Shown: piece after piece, positions 40,034 through 51,937 of the stretch
Layout of the letters: every line of letters starts with the position of its first letter
Position numbering within the stretch: position 1 is the first letter of the stretch
NCBI RefSeq assembly: GCF_020360975.1
Contig: NW_025408669.1
Coordinates: 7,440,001-7,504,000, forward strand
Origin: Hirsutella rhossiliensis
Lineage: Eukaryota; Ascomycota; Sordariomycetes; Hypocreales; Ophiocordycipitaceae
Direction: 5' to 3'
DNA length: 64,000 bases
Program-made: the position numbers and the translations under genes
Notes under the pieces: generated by a model
What the model saw: only the letters and a program-made list of their open reading frames with translations
What the model was told of the DNA's origin: nothing
Database searches by the model: none

Positions 40034-42700
40034 CTACTGATTGAAACGTGGCATCTCAAACAAATATTCGGGGTCTGCGCAATGGTCAGCACGGCTCTAC
40101 TTCTTGAGAAAAAAAAAGTGTCGTTACCCTTGCCGTTCGCCGCAATGTACTCGGCAACCTCCTTCGTCTGTGCATCGACCCGGCCCAACAAATCGTCGAG
40201 GTTGGCCCTCACTCCATGGCTGTGCTTGGCCGCGGCCCTGAGCGCTCTCCTCGAGACGTCGAACCGGCTGACGCGGTTGACGAGCATCATGTCGAGCGGC
40301 GTCGTCGTGCTGCCCTCCTCCTTGTACCCCTCGACCGTCATGCGCTCCAGGGCCGGGCGCCCAAACAGGATGCCCTGCAGCTCCGTCGCGTAGCCGTGGT
40401 AGTTGAAGCACACGGGGCGGTCACTGGTAAAGAGGGCGTCAAAGTCGTCGCCCGTCAGCGCGTGAGGGTGGCGCGACTCGGCCGCGAGGACGAGGAGATC
40501 TGTCACGTTGACGACGCGGACGCGAAGACTTGGCATCAGCTCTCGCAGCAGCTCGGCCGCCTTGACCACCTCAAACGTCACCTCGACGCCGATGCCGACC
40601 AGCACCACGTCCGGGTCCGCCGCCGCCTCGTCGCTCGAGGCAAACGCCCAGACGGATGCGCCCCGGCGACAATGCTCAGCCGCCTCGTCGGGCGAGAGGT
40701 AGACGGCCGTCGGCTGCTTCGCCCCAATCATGAGGTTGACGTAGTTGGTCGACCGCAGGCAGTGGTGCGCCGTGCTGAGGAAGCAGTTGGCGTCGGGCGG
40801 CAGGTAGACGCGAGCCGCCTCTGCCTTGAGGTTCAGGACGGCGCCAATGAAGGACGGGTTCTGATGGGAGAAGCCGTTGTGCTCCTGCCGGGCCCATGTG
40901 CTCGTCTCGATGTAGTTGATGGAGCTGAGGTCGCCCCTCCACTCTATGCTGCGCGCGACCTTGTTAAACTTGGAGTACTGGATCATCATGGTGTGGATGA
41001 TGCCGAGAAATGCCTCGTACGTTGGAAAGAGGGCTGTCCTGCCCGACAGCGTATAGCCTTGCATAAACGCCTGACAGCAATGCTCGGATAGTATCTCGAT
41101 GACGCGCCCACCTTGAGCCCGCGAGAATTGATCCCACTGAAAGTTGCGACCGCTGTTTCTCAGCACCGCGTTGAGCTTGTTGCTCTCGAGCTCGTCGGGC
41201 GAAAATATGCGGAAGCTGTTTGGGTTGTCCACCGTGACCTTGTCGAGCCACTTGCCAGTCTCGCTCATGCTGCTGGCAACTTGTCCCTTGGCCACCGCAA
41301 ACAGCTTCCAGTCGGGCACCTGCAGCTTCTGACGAGCGTCACGGGCTGCTTTGATTTGACCGAGCCTCTTCTCGTTGTCTCTTGGCAAGATGTCGAGAAT
41401 GCTGTCGACAGGCTTGCCGTCTCGAAGGAGCGTGTCAATTTCGTAGCTCTGGAGCCAGTGCTTGAGCATCTTTAGATGGCTCTCCTCTTGATTGGCTTTC
41501 GGCACCGGAATCTGGTGGGCGCGAAAGGAGCCCTCGATGAGCTCGCCGTCGACCCTTTTTGGCCCTGTCCAGCCCTTGGGTGTTCTCAGGACCAGCATCG
41601 GCCACCGCGGCTTGACCACAGGACTGCCGCTACGAGCAGCCTTCTGTATGTCCTTGATCTCGCGCAGAGCCCACTCGAGGGCGCCGGAAAGCTCGGCGTC
41701 GATGTCGGCCAAGTCTTGGACTACGCACACCTGATAGCCGTAGCCGGAAAAAAGGGTGATGAGTTCCTTGTCGTCCATGCACCCGAAAATGGTGCGTTCG
41801 GATATCTTGAAGCCGTTAACGTGCAGAATGGGGATGACGGCGCCGCTCTCGGCCGGGTCGAGGTACTTTATGGAGTGCCACGCGCTGTGCGGCATGTCAG
41901 CCATGAACAAGTGGCATTGAAGCAAGTGGCCATACGTACGCCGCGGTAGGCCCGCTCTCAGCTTCTCCGTCGCCGACGACGCACGTCACGATCAGGTCGG
42001 GGTTGTCCATGACGGCGCCAAAGGAGACTCCGAGGGCGTAACCCAGCTCGCCTCCCTCGTGGATGGCGCCGGGAACCTCGGGATTGATGTGGCTGGGGAA
42101 GCCGCCCGGGACGGAGAAGCCCGAGATCAAGTTGCGCAGGCCGGTGTCGTTGACCTGGTATCGATTCGGGTAAAAGCGCTGGAGAGAGCCCTCGAGCCAG
42201 AGGGCTGCCAGAGCGGCGGGCGCTCCATGGCCAGGCCCGATGACGAAGATGACTTGCAGCTCGTGCTTGCGTATGAGAAGGTTAAGATGGGCCCAGACCA
42301 AGATGAGACCTGGGCAAGTGCCCCAGTGGCCTTGACAGCGTCTGAATCAGCTTGGTTGCTTGCGTTGGGCTCTGGGGGTGGACGGGTGGACTCACCCAGC
42401 AGTCTTGGCTTTACGTGCTGGAGCGTGAGCTCTCTTTCAAGCAGGACATTGTCTCGGAGAAAGATCATGGCTGTGGGCGTCAGCCTATAGCACATGATGT
42501 GGACTCTTGACAGCTGCGCACGGGGCTGGGGACGTACAGCCCGCAATGTAGCATGCTGCCCGCTGGAAATCTCGCAGCGACCGGGCCACGGCCTTGTCGA
42601 GAGGCTTCTTGTCGGGCTTGACGCCCAGCTCCAAGGCGCTGTCGGGCAGCTGGCTTGGTAGCGGAGGCGGATTGGGCTGGTCGATGACTTCGCCGGGCAT
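40034..42700 (-). CDS. Xylulose-5-phosphate/fructose-6-phosphate phosphoketolase
   Basis: Five exons: 42700-42538, 42470-42396, 42330-41940, 41884-40128 and 40074-40034, giving 808 aa, the usual length. It starts MPGEVIDQPNPPPLP as in fungal family members. Landmarks are GHWGTCPGLILVWAHLN, the TPP-domain signatures GPGHGAPA and VGDGEAESGPTAAAWHS (across intron 3), and WQQ-region equivalents such as EWRGDLSSINYIET. The last 13-aa exon (PEYLFEMPRFNQ) replaces a read-through tail. It is a cytosolic TPP enzyme that cleaves xylulose-5-P or fructose-6-P to acetyl phosphate and a smaller sugar phosphate. No acetate kinase gene is in the window. The poly-T tract of intron 4 lies about 40110-40118. 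Confidence 0.94.
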
Positions 42701-42894
42701 GTCGGACGCGGCGAACCAGTCGGGCGCTGTAGATTCGGCAGCTGGATTCTGCGAGGCAAAGGCAGAGAGATGGAGTGACGCTGCTCGGTAATTGGAGGCG
42801 GGGTCGATCTTCCGATCGCTGACCCGCCGATGACGTTGTCGCGAGTCGCGACTGCCGCGCAAGAGGCCGTGTTCGTTGTTCCAGCTGGCACGGT

Positions 42895-43142
42895 GAGTAT
42901 CTTGACAAGGTACGTACTTGGGTCGGTTCGGCACCTAATGATGGCCTTGTATGATATATGAATCTTCCCGTGGAGATGCCTGGCAGAACAGGGGACTCTT
43001 TCGAGCCCGGACGCAGCCACAAATATCCCACACGAATAGGCAGGCAGCCAACTCGAAGCCATCAAGGGTGGAGAATTCTGGCGATGCTGCAGGCGCAGGA
43101 AAAATTAAGACTGGGCTTACGCGGCCCACGCCGAGGATGCGG
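42895..43142. repeat. Sequence upstream of the phosphoketolase that recurs, mutated, at 46.4 kb
   Basis: About 250 bp align with 46354-46612 almost end to end (shared blocks GGTACGTACTT, AGGGGACTCTTT, GAGCCCGGACG, AGAGAATTCT, CCACGCCGAGGATGCGG). This copy is the GC-rich one. It ends 195 bp before the phosphoketolase start. Confidence 0.8.
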
Positions 43143-44108
43143 CTTGAATATACCATAGACCACTGTCCGGCTCGATCTGGTGCATATGCTACATTGCTAC
43201 CACTTTCTGGGAGCCGCAGAGGAGGAGGCAGAAGGTGTCGTGAGTTTGGATTAGGTGTGACTTGCACAAGGGGAAACGACGCAGCTGCTTTATGCATATG
43301 GGTATGGACTCGTCCAGGCAGATGTCAAGGCAAGCAAAGCTCACGATGAAGCCGCCGGGAACCGGACAACACAGCGGCGAAATATACGACTCGCTGAAAA
43401 GAAAAGAATCGGACGTGCTGGATCAGCTTCGAACCGGCATGATGCGACTAAACAGCTATCTACACAGGATAGGAGCAGTAAACTCGGAATTCGTAAGCGA
43501 ACTTCTTCGAAACCAATTCACCGTCCCGAGAGCTCTGGCTAAACTCATATCGTCGTCACCTTACTATACCCGATTCCACAGCAATTCTCTGACTGGCCCG
43601 CTGGGGTCACGTGGTCAGAAGCGGCCAGCATCCCGGCTCCGGTCCGGTACCCGCCAGAAGTCACCGCTCGTGAACCACCTCGTACCTTCACAGCCTGCTC
43701 GCCCGTCCGCGGTTCCCCCTATGTACTTGACGAAGCTGCGCCCGACGCCCGCATTGCATCACCAGGCCCCCTTTCATCTCCCTGCTCGCTGGCCGACCAA
43801 TAGCGCAACTGCCGACCGTGGCAACCGCCCTCCTCGCGACCTGAAAGCCGTCCACCCGCTCGCCCGCTCGTCTACTCGCCTACCGACACGCGGTCATCGT
43901 TTGTACGCGAGAGAGCGACGGGCGTGGATGCCAAGGACGCCAAGCAGGCAGATTCAGGGTCTCATATGCCATCTTCGATCCTTAGTCGCGCAACCCGTAA
44001 GGGCGACGTGAGGCGCCTTCTCCCTCCAAACATCTCGCAAGCGACAAGAAAACCGTCCCTAGGTCTGGCCTCGTCCCTCGATTTCATGGTCCCGACATCC
44101 TCGCCACC
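43143..44108. other. Intergenic, no gene seen
   Basis: A 249-aa frame (43262-44011) has no recognisable content and composition like random GC-rich DNA. No exon chain is supported. Confidence 0.45.
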
Positions 44109-44555
44109 ATGACCCCACAAATCCTATACCGCGGTCAATTACTTTCCATCGGGTCGGCGGCCGGGCATGAAAGCAACGTGGTCCTTTGCATCCGACATCA
44201 ACGTGCCGCTGTAAGGTTCTCTCGTCTGCTCTGGGACCAGAAAGAGTCAATTGCGGCGCTGGTCAGAAGTCATCTCGATCTACCCAAGAACGACCCGTGC
44301 ATCGTTCTTCCACCCGATATCTGGATACCCGGCGGCTTCAATCTGTGTGTCCTTGTTGAGGCCACAGTTGCCGGTAGCTTGACTAAGCTTGTCTTCCGTT
44401 GTCCAATGCCTCACAAGCCAGCTGAACGACAGTATCCTGGGACAATCGACGAAAAGGTCAGGTGCGAAGTCGCCGCGTATGCATGGATGCAGGAGCACTG
44501 TCACGAGATTCGAATCCCGAGCCTTTACGCCTTCGGTTTTACTGATGGAAGTTAG
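44109..44555 (+). pseudogene. N-terminal fragment of a fungal phosphotransferase/APH-like protein
   Basis: 149 codons ending at a TAG. The segment from CPMPHKPAERQYPG through TIDEKVRCEVAAYAWMQEHC to IRIPSLYAFGF matches the start of a fungal phosphotransferase (aminoglycoside-phosphotransferase-fold) family, where a kinase core follows. The catalytic half is not found downstream; 44556-44760 keeps only short open stretches. It is most likely a truncated copy. Confidence 0.6.
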
Positions 44556-45113
44556 GCTCGCTATCTTCGGCCTAGCCACCCTTGCGTGCCGCCATCTTCA
44601 TAGCCCTGCGCCCATCTGTGAAACTCCGCAGTCTCCAAGTCGTAAATGTTACACGGCGGCACCTCGTCCTGAGTATGCCGGTTTATGATAGAGCCTCAAT
44701 GCCAAGGCCCCCGAAGGTGCCTGTTCGGAATAAGAGCACAGCGAATTTCCCAAAGCCCTGGTAGACGCATCCAGAGATTGGCTCTGTGATTCTGCCCACT
44801 CCTCTGTAATCTCCTGGAAGGTTCATTCTAGCATCTAGATTTTGAAAATATGCAGCGGCCACTCGGTTATTCTTGTTTGCTAAAGTGCTGTCGCAGTTCA
44901 GAACGCGAACGCCTAGCTTCTCGATCGCCAGCGCGTTGTGGCTACAAAGATATCTGGCCCCCTCTTAGGAGGAATTGTTTGAAGTGTTTATTGTGTTCTT
45001 CACACCTGAAAATGTAAATTTCTCCTCGGTGAAGTTCGATATTGTATTTTTGATGGGCATTTCCGTCCTCGTAGACATTGTTGAACTCGATAGGGTACTA
45101 GTTCCGCTACCAG
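44556..45113. other. Decayed stretch, possible remnant of the phosphotransferase
   Basis: Short open frames (for example 44582-44764) may derive from the lost C-terminal half, but no conserved motif is seen. Confidence 0.35.
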
Positions 45114-45904
45114 CTATCTGAATAAAAAGTCTTCAACCGACATTCCAAATAGCCAAGTCCCCAATTCTGTAAAAGCATCGATGTCGCTTTTCTTCGACGT
45201 AATGGTGACCTTTGGATCGTGCCACCCATGGGTCCGCTTCGTCCCAGGCCCACCCTCGCCGTGTAAATCTTCTCCGAGCCAACGACAGCTGTCAAAGTCA
45301 ACAAGAACCATCTTCCCATCTTCATTGAACATAATGTTGGCTGGTGTAATGTCGTTGTGAACGAGACCAAGAGAATGAAGGTGGTCGATAGCTCCTTTTA
45401 ACCCTTCAAGCCGTTGCCTCATATCGTCGTTGACAAATAGCCGGCCGCTCCGGAGAAATTCAGCTTTGTTGAGATGTTGAGGGTTGACTGTGTTGGCAAG
45501 CGTGCGTGTATACTTTTCGAAGCAGAGACCAGATACCCTTCCCCGAGTTTCCAAGCAGCCAAGGTAGTGGGCAATATTTGGATGTGGATGGCGTCTGAGA
45601 AATTCGCATGTCTTGACTTCTTGGCGGAGAAGTTCCTCGAGGTTGGCCTCATTGGCGTAGGAAAGGAGGCCGGGCGTCTTAATGTAATGATCCTGCCCTT
45701 CTGCTACCGTCCAGTCAGGCTGCATCCTCGGGCCTCTGTCTTCTGTATCCACCCGCCGCTGGTCGTAAAGGGTAAGGGGAGGTCCCTCTCGATTTTTCCA
45801 TTTTGCGACAAATAGGCGATCTTCCAATCGTATAAAACGTTGGACGTACTGGAACCGAAATTTGTTGTCAATCCACTTAAACGCTTCATTTGACTGAATG
45901 ACAT
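45114..45904 (-). CDS. Protein-kinase-like protein, 5' end uncertain
   Basis: From the ATG at 45827 the frame gives 237 aa. It shows an alpha-C-like RQEVKTCEFL, the catalytic loop HNDITPANIMF (HND at 157-159), a DFDS in place of DFG (177-180) and a short C-lobe ending SVEDFLF. The same frame is open upstream to 45904 (VIQSNEAFKWIDNKFRFQ), where ACAACTATAG looks like a splice acceptor. No upstream exon with an ATG can be read before the AT-rich repeat. No glycine-rich loop is visible. It could be a 5'-truncated gene or a small atypical kinase of the kind common in fungal accessory regions. Confidence 0.55.
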
Positions 45905-46179
45905 CTATAGTTGTGTATGAAGTTGGAAAGAGGTAAGAATGATAGGGAGTAACTTACAAGTCGAGTGAAAACGTGTAAAAAGCCGAAGCCCGTTTATATA
46001 AGCAATGGGTCTATCCCCGCATTACGAAAGGCAGTGAAAGGCACTAACAACCCCACTACCAAAAGAAGGACAGCAGGCGCCGACAGGATAAGATAAAGTA
46101 TTAAATCAAAGGAATTAGCTTAATCAAAGGGTTCATATTAATGATAGCTTTAATTAAGCCTTTAAACTTAGCCCAAGGA

Positions 46180-46353
46180 CATTATATAGGCCTAACTTAA
46201 GTATAGGGATATCTCAATGCCCTATTTTGGTTAGCTATTTATAGTCACTGTACCTATATAAGCCTCTCCCTTGTCCTAATAGATAGACCAAGACATGCAT
46301 CACTAAATTCACCTTTCTATGCCTTCCACTATGCTCTTAAGCCTCTGCTTGAG
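46180..46353. repeat. Mutated copy of the LTR-like repeat at 59.6 kb
   Basis: It shares GTCACTGTACCTATATAAGCC, CTCCCTTGTCC(T/C)AATAGATAG and ACATGCATCACTAAATTCAC (each named here in part) with 59626-59788. Differences are mostly C-to-T. Confidence 0.75.
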
Positions 46354-46612
46354 AGTATCTTAATAAGGTACGTACTTAGCTTAGTTCTATACCTATTAAT
46401 AGCCTTATATAATATATAAATCTTTCCGTAGAGATACTTAGTAAAATAAATAGGGGACTCTTTTGAGCCCGGACGTAGCTATAAATATCCTATACGAATA
46501 AGCGGGCAGCTAACTTAAAGCTTTTAAGGGTAGAGAATTCTAGCGATGCTATAGGCGTAAGAACGATTAAGACTAGGCTTAAGCGATCCACGCCGAGGAT
46601 GCGGCGATAAGT
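46354..46612. repeat. C-to-T/G-to-A mutated copy of the phosphoketolase upstream sequence
   Basis: It aligns with 42895-43142. Most differences turn C or G into T or A, for example TGATGGCC to TTAATAGCC and CGCAGCCACAAATATCCCACACG to CGTAGCTATAAATATCCTATACG. This pattern is typical of repeat-induced point mutation. Confidence 0.78.
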
Positions 46613-47308
46613 AGAAACTAGATATATAGCCCGTATATACGGCCATTAAATTTATAGTCGCGATAAAAAGGCTCGACACGGATTAACGACTATTATCGGC
46701 AAACTTGCCTTTAGCGTGCGACTATACTAACAAAATACAACCTTACCGTAAGCAGACAGTACTTTAGTTACTGAGGATAGGATGCTAAACACTCAGAGAA
46801 TTTGGCCTTCAAGTAGGCCTGTCATAGAAAAAATAGCGAACGAGGTTGACCAGCAAGCAATAAGACGACGATCCGTAGGGCTTAGGTGTTAGGTGCCAAA
46901 ACAAATAGCTAAAACGTAACCTAGATTGTCTCAAGGCCCCATAGGGACTTTCCTCCGGGCGAAATAAAATCCATCCATCCGTCCGTATTACGCCCCGCCT
47001 AGGCTTGAGCCAGCTGGTAAGTACAATTTTCTGTTTGCATGTTGCTGGCCAATTTGCTGGTAGCGGCCCCCTCCCGTAAAGAAAGGGCTGGATGGACTCG
47101 AACCCCCCATCAATAACGAACATTTTTCGTCCAATCTTGCATCACCATTTGGTCCTAATCCAAAGCTGTGCACTACAACATTTTTCTATACCTTCTGACA
47201 CCCCATTTCTTGAGATGATCCATATAGGACCGTCGACTGAGGGGGCGGTCAGATAGGGGAAGACCGGGACTATGTGTCAGCAAGACGTTCGATCTAAACT
47301 CGTTCTAC

Positions 47309-49157
47309 TTATCTTGCGTTTTCCCCTTGACCCCCTTCTTCTTTGAATAGGGAGATCAAATAGGGGAAAGTTGATAAAAGCCCGGGGAAGGAGGGGGGGG
47401 TTAGGCTTTGAACGTACCTCGCAGTAAAGCCATGGCGCGAGCGCATTATTTCCCTAACGACTTCGAGCGGCTCGTTCTCGTGGATATAGAGCCGAATAAT
47501 CTCCTCGCGGTACAAGTCGAAGGATGTCGTGGAAATTTTTTGGCCGGGTTCAAAGCGCCTGGATATGTAAGGAAGCTCGCTGTCAACGTCGGGGAGATTC
47601 TTTTCCTCGTATTCTTGGCTTGCCATTTCGCCACCCTCTGGAAACTCGTCGTCATTCTGGCCTGTGCTGTTTTCACTATGATGGCGCACTTCGTTTCTGG
47701 AATCATCTTCATCCATTTCTTCATCTCCCAGGTGGGATAAAGTAAAGAGAGCGAGCTGTTCGAGATGCCCTCCAATGTGAGAATCGTAATGTTTGGCCGA
47801 GGTAATATGGAAATCACAGCAAAGGGGACATGTCCCTTCAGCTTTCGATAGGTCAGAACCGGTGCTTAGTCTTTCCAGAGTATCCATCTTGTCGGGAGGG
47901 ATTGTCTGTCCATGACTCGTCTTGGTGTGCTTTCGGAAGTCCTCGATAGTAGGAAAATCTTCTGGACATCCCAAGGGGCAGTGCCAGACTATCCAATGTT
48001 CGCGTCTCATGTGCGTGGACCAGTCACCACGGCGGGAAAACAGTTGATCTGGTGTTCGGCAAGCCCCCGAGAGGCAAATGTAGGGTTGCAGATCACTGAA
48101 GACATGTCTTCTATGTTTCGGGAATAGTTAGAGTTATCCTCATTTAACTGCCGGCAAAGGGCCTAACGTACTTCCAGCCATGTCTTGTGTCTATCGACAT
48201 AATCATGTGGCAGAATGGACACTTGAACGGCCCGTCGACGTACTCCTTCGGTATTGGGGGTACTCGCATTTGGCCAGAATTTGGAAGTGACGGAGCGTAT
48301 GAAGTTCTCGAGGTATTAGACTGGCTATCATCCAAACCAGCAAAATCCTTGCTGGCAGATTCGTGGGATTTCTTCAAATGTCCAGGGAGGGTGGAGGCAA
48401 TTGTTGTTGCATACTCATAATTATCTGGCTTATCGCTGTCTAAGCCCTCAGCCAGCTTGTTAGAGTGATCCTCTCGGTACTTGAAGTATAGATGTCGCCG
48501 CGCCATGGCCCTCCCGAGTCTCTCTACCCTCTTTGTGTCCACCTGAGTAAACTTTTCCAAGACGTGCTTCATGTACCAGTCTTGGAATATCTCGGCCGTG
48601 CCTAGCCCGACTCTCGATTTGAATTGGTCGTGAGGAGCTGGGTTGCTGATCGTTATAGATAGCCTGAGGAGACAGTCGACCACATGTCCGATCTCTTCGA
48701 GAATCTGGTCAATGTCGGACCCAGACTTCTCGTCATGCTGGAAATACTCGACAAGTTCACCATCGATAGAATCCAAACTCTCATTCCTTCCAACTTCGAG
48801 ATTCGTTCCCTCCGCTGCTGAGGTACCTGAGTTGGATTAGTGTGATATTTCTTCTGGGAGGTAATGCCAAATCCTGCCTTCATCGATGGTGCGGTAGAGG
48901 TCTCGGAGAAGGGAAATGATGTGGTTGCGAATGAAGGACGCGTCGCGAAGGCGATATTCAAGAGAACGACTTCCGGACGGACGATGAGCTCCCAAGCTGC
49001 CAGCCCATAACTTGAACCGTGCTAAGTGAGAGCTAGCTATCGGGATCTGTGTCCTGCGATCCTTCAGGGCTAAGATCAGGGTCTTGAACTCTGAAACGCT
49101 GCGGACTACAAGCGTGGCAATTTGAGGCTCAGTGCCGCCTCGGGGGGCCTCTGGCAT
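47309..49157 (-). pseudogene. Zinc-finger/Clr5-like fungal protein with an in-frame ochre codon
   Basis: One frame runs from 49157, with TAA at 48837-48839, to a splice donor at 48171; the next exon starts at 48110. Upstream of the stop lies a helical region (LRDLYRTIDEGRIWHYLPEE). After it come a helical segment, then C2H2-like pairs (FKCPFCHMIM; CLSGACRTPDQLF...H; HCPLGCPEDFPTIEDFRKHTKTSH; CPLCCDFHI...H) and a Clr5-like segment (DLYREEIIRLYIHENEPLEVVREIM). A donor at 47417 suggests a further lost or short exon; read-through ends at 47309. An intact shorter protein could start at the ATG at 48776. Such proteins occur near heterokaryon-incompatibility-type genes. The family is not certain. 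Confidence 0.5.
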
Positions 49158-49457
49158 CTTGGAGATGGCGATGGCGACCGCTTGAAAGGGGATGAGGTAG
49201 CCAACCCGCTCGAAGCCACAGATGCCCAGAACATCGGCCTTTTCAGAGGCAAAACGTGCTTACTTCATCGAAATATTGATATGTTATTGGCGGCCAATGA
49301 TGCAATGTCATCGGGCTGACGGAGTATATGGAAATCCCTCTACGCTCATCTCGAACGCGGGGATCGCATCGCAGTCTGTCCTTGATAAGCTCAAACCTAC
49401 ATCGCGATAACAATTTGTCAACTTTCGATTGACCCGGTGCAGGCTGTCAGATGCATC
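49158..49457. promoter_or_regulatory. 300-bp divergent promoter
   Basis: This lies between the divergent starts of the zinc-finger-like gene and the DUF7580-like gene. No motif recognised. Confidence 0.45.
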
Positions 49458-51313
49458 ATGTCTGGCCTAGAAGTAGTCGGCCTAGTTGTTGGTATTCTAC
49501 CCCTGGCGGTAAAGGCTCTCAAGGGCTACCGCACCATTCTTTCGGGAGTGAGAAACGTTGATCGTGACCTCAACGCTCTCATACGTGACATTGAAACCGA
49601 ACACGTTAGGCTCCGGGCTACCTGCGAGATTCTCCTCGACGGGGTCGCACCTTCACTTGTCATGGACAAGATGATCCAAGCTCCCTTTGGACCTGCTTGG
49701 AAACCATACAACGACCAGCTTCGGCTCCGGCTCTGGACGGAATGCGGTCAGTTCGAGGAGCTAGTTGCAGAGATGTGGAAGACCGCTCAGGGGTTGGAGG
49801 CCAAGTTGGGTATCGAAGAGGACGGCAAGGTGCGTACAGCCGGGTCGAGTACTGTGGAAGCTCATCAACTGACGTTGGACTTATTCCCCAGACGAGACTG
49901 ACGGACCGCGTTGCGATTCTCCGGGAGCTCCAACGGCGCACGATCTTCACCTTGAAGAAGAAGGACTTCGAGGAGACTATATCCAGATTTAAAACGGCAA
50001 ACTCTGTTCTCTATGAGCTCGCTGGGAGAAACTGCGGGCTTGAGCCCACTAGACGGCGCCGCTCCCAGGCTCGGGTTATTAAGCTTGTCCGAGGGCTGAC
50101 ACTGGGCATCTTCAACGCTCTTCGAAGTGCGAAAACTTGCCGATGCGCCGACTCGCACAATGTCGGCCTGGAGCTGGCCCCGAGGAACGTGGTTCTAGTG
50201 CCCAGCGACGATGACGATCAAGTCGCCAAGAAATTCAACTTCCACGTGGTAATGGGGTCAAAGCATCCCGCTCCTGATGAAGGCGCTGCTGGAACAGCGC
50301 AGGGAGTTACAGATACGCAAAAGACGGCACCGAGCTACTGGCAGAGTCTCTTGGTTAGACCCGCAGGGTTTGGTAAATCGTCAGCGCCAGCGCAGTCTTC
50401 AACTATTCCCGTAGCTTCTACGGCCCGGGAGCCATCACAGAGGGTCAACTGGCCTATGCCGTTGAGCTTCAGGCCTGCCAGAGAAGCATCGATGTCAGCA
50501 ACGCAAACACTTCTTGAGGTGTCCCAAAGTGTCATCATTCCCCCGACACAAACCCCAACCTACGACCCATCGGAAATATCGAACCTCTGTCAAGATGTGT
50601 TGAGACGACAAAAGGAGCTTGCAGGGGATTGCTATGGATACATCACAGACGTTGGGGGCAAGTTCGGGCTCTACCCGCGGCAGAACCGGTCGCAATTGTC
50701 TATCGCGGCCACGCTTCGCCAAGTCCTCGGAGGAAAGGGGCCGGATCTCCCGCGATTTGACTACCCAGAAAAACTCACGGTTGCGCTAGCACTTTCTGCT
50801 AGCATCCTCCATCTTTACAAAACTCCATGGCTGGGAAGGATTCTTACACTGGACGACGTAGTGTTCCTTCGAGAGCATGGCCCTTTAGCACCTCACGCCG
50901 ACTCCTCTCTATACCGACCGTTCCTGGTCAAGGTTTTCCACGAATTGGATTCTTCGACTTCAGAGTCCCAAGATACCAGGGCGTTGAACACGCCGGGACC
51001 AATCAACCTAACCGTGTTGTCCCTGGTGGCCCTGCTGATCCAGGTAATTATAGGAAGGACGGATAACGAGCTTGACGTAACGGGTATTATGAACAGCAAC
51101 TCGATCCTCTCGAAAATTAAAGCTGGGCATCGGTTTGGGGACCAGATACTACAAAGCGGCGGGATAAATTACGCGGAGGCAGTAAAGTGGTGCTTGAAGA
51201 GCACTTTTGGGGCAGGCGGCTTGGATAACGATAATTTTTGCCAGAGCTTTTATGTAGAAGTCATGGCGAGGCTGTCAGAGGATATGGAGCTACTGCTAAG
51301 TAACGATCAATAA
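49458..51313 (+). CDS. DUF7580-like fungal accessory protein
   Basis: Two exons (49458-49829 and 49892-51313), 597 aa. The start MSGLEVVGLVVGILPLAVKA is a hydrophobic helix shared by many fungal proteins of the STAND/HET-associated accessory repertoire. A helical region (ETEHVRLRATCEILL) follows, then a Ser/Pro-rich linker (about 250-340) and a C-terminal globular part (YPEKLTVALALSASILHLYKTPWL...FVEV-like). I take it for a DUF7580-type protein, with unknown molecular role. The retrotransposon begins 30 bp after the stop codon, so the 3' UTR is probably altered. Confidence 0.75.
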
Positions 51314-51342
51314 CCGAACCCTTCAAATAAAATGGGCCCCTC

Positions 51343-51542
51343 TGTGGACAGGCTCTTCACTGCAGTGAGGTTATTCGAACTGGTTCAATTGGTTATATCT
51401 TGTGTAACTAGGGAAACGTGTCCCATACAAACTGTGTGCAAAGACCTTCCTCCCTGTGTCTCACCTCTTACTCGCACGTGACTAGCGCGGTCGATTAGTT
51501 ATACGTGCGCGATCGGTGCCTAGTGCACAGGTGGATCCAACA
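51343..51542 (-). repeat. 3' LTR of the copia element
   Basis: 200 bp, identical to 57239-57438. The element is on the minus strand, so the left copy is the 3' LTR. Confidence 0.95.
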
Positions 51543-51937
51543 CTGGAACCTCTTTCTAAATCGATGATCGCGCACTAATCAATCCACCAAAACACACCAA
51601 ACACAGCGAATTAAGATGAGATAGGAAAAACACGAACAAGAACACCAACAAACTCCTACCACGATGCATCACTATGTTGGATAGTGTGCTCTGACTGTAG
51701 CTCTCCCTCCCCCACACTGGGTGTGTTCTGCCACACGCCATCATGGGCCGCATTTCGAGCGCCGGATGCGCTAGCTGATTCCATCGGTCCCACGTTGGAA
51801 TATGGACACGAGGATCTCCTCGTTAATGTGAATGGAATAAAAGAACGACGGTAAAGCAGAAGAAGGAACGAAAACCGATTAAATCTCGTCGAGAATTGTT
51901 GTGTTATTGCGATGAACGAATCCTTCCACCCTCACGT

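Larger units (their letters stand above)
45905..47308. other. AT-rich, RIP-like decayed repeats; no gene
   Basis: GC falls clearly from about 45960 to 46780. Two segments match other places in the window (46180-46353 and 46354-46612). The rest (46620-47300) has no recognisable content. Confidence 0.6.

Noticed and set aside
41476..41949. 157-aa + strand frame opposite the phosphoketolase
   Set aside because: Shadow of the phosphoketolase exon 4 coding strand.
43262..44011. 249-aa + strand frame
   Set aside because: No recognisable motif; amino-acid composition (Arg/Pro/Ser/Thr) fits random GC-rich DNA and no neighbouring exon supports it.
47080..47130. tRNA-like T arm (GGTTCGAGTCC on the minus strand)
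   Set aside because: The stem bases do not pair properly and no acceptor, D or anticodon arm can be placed.
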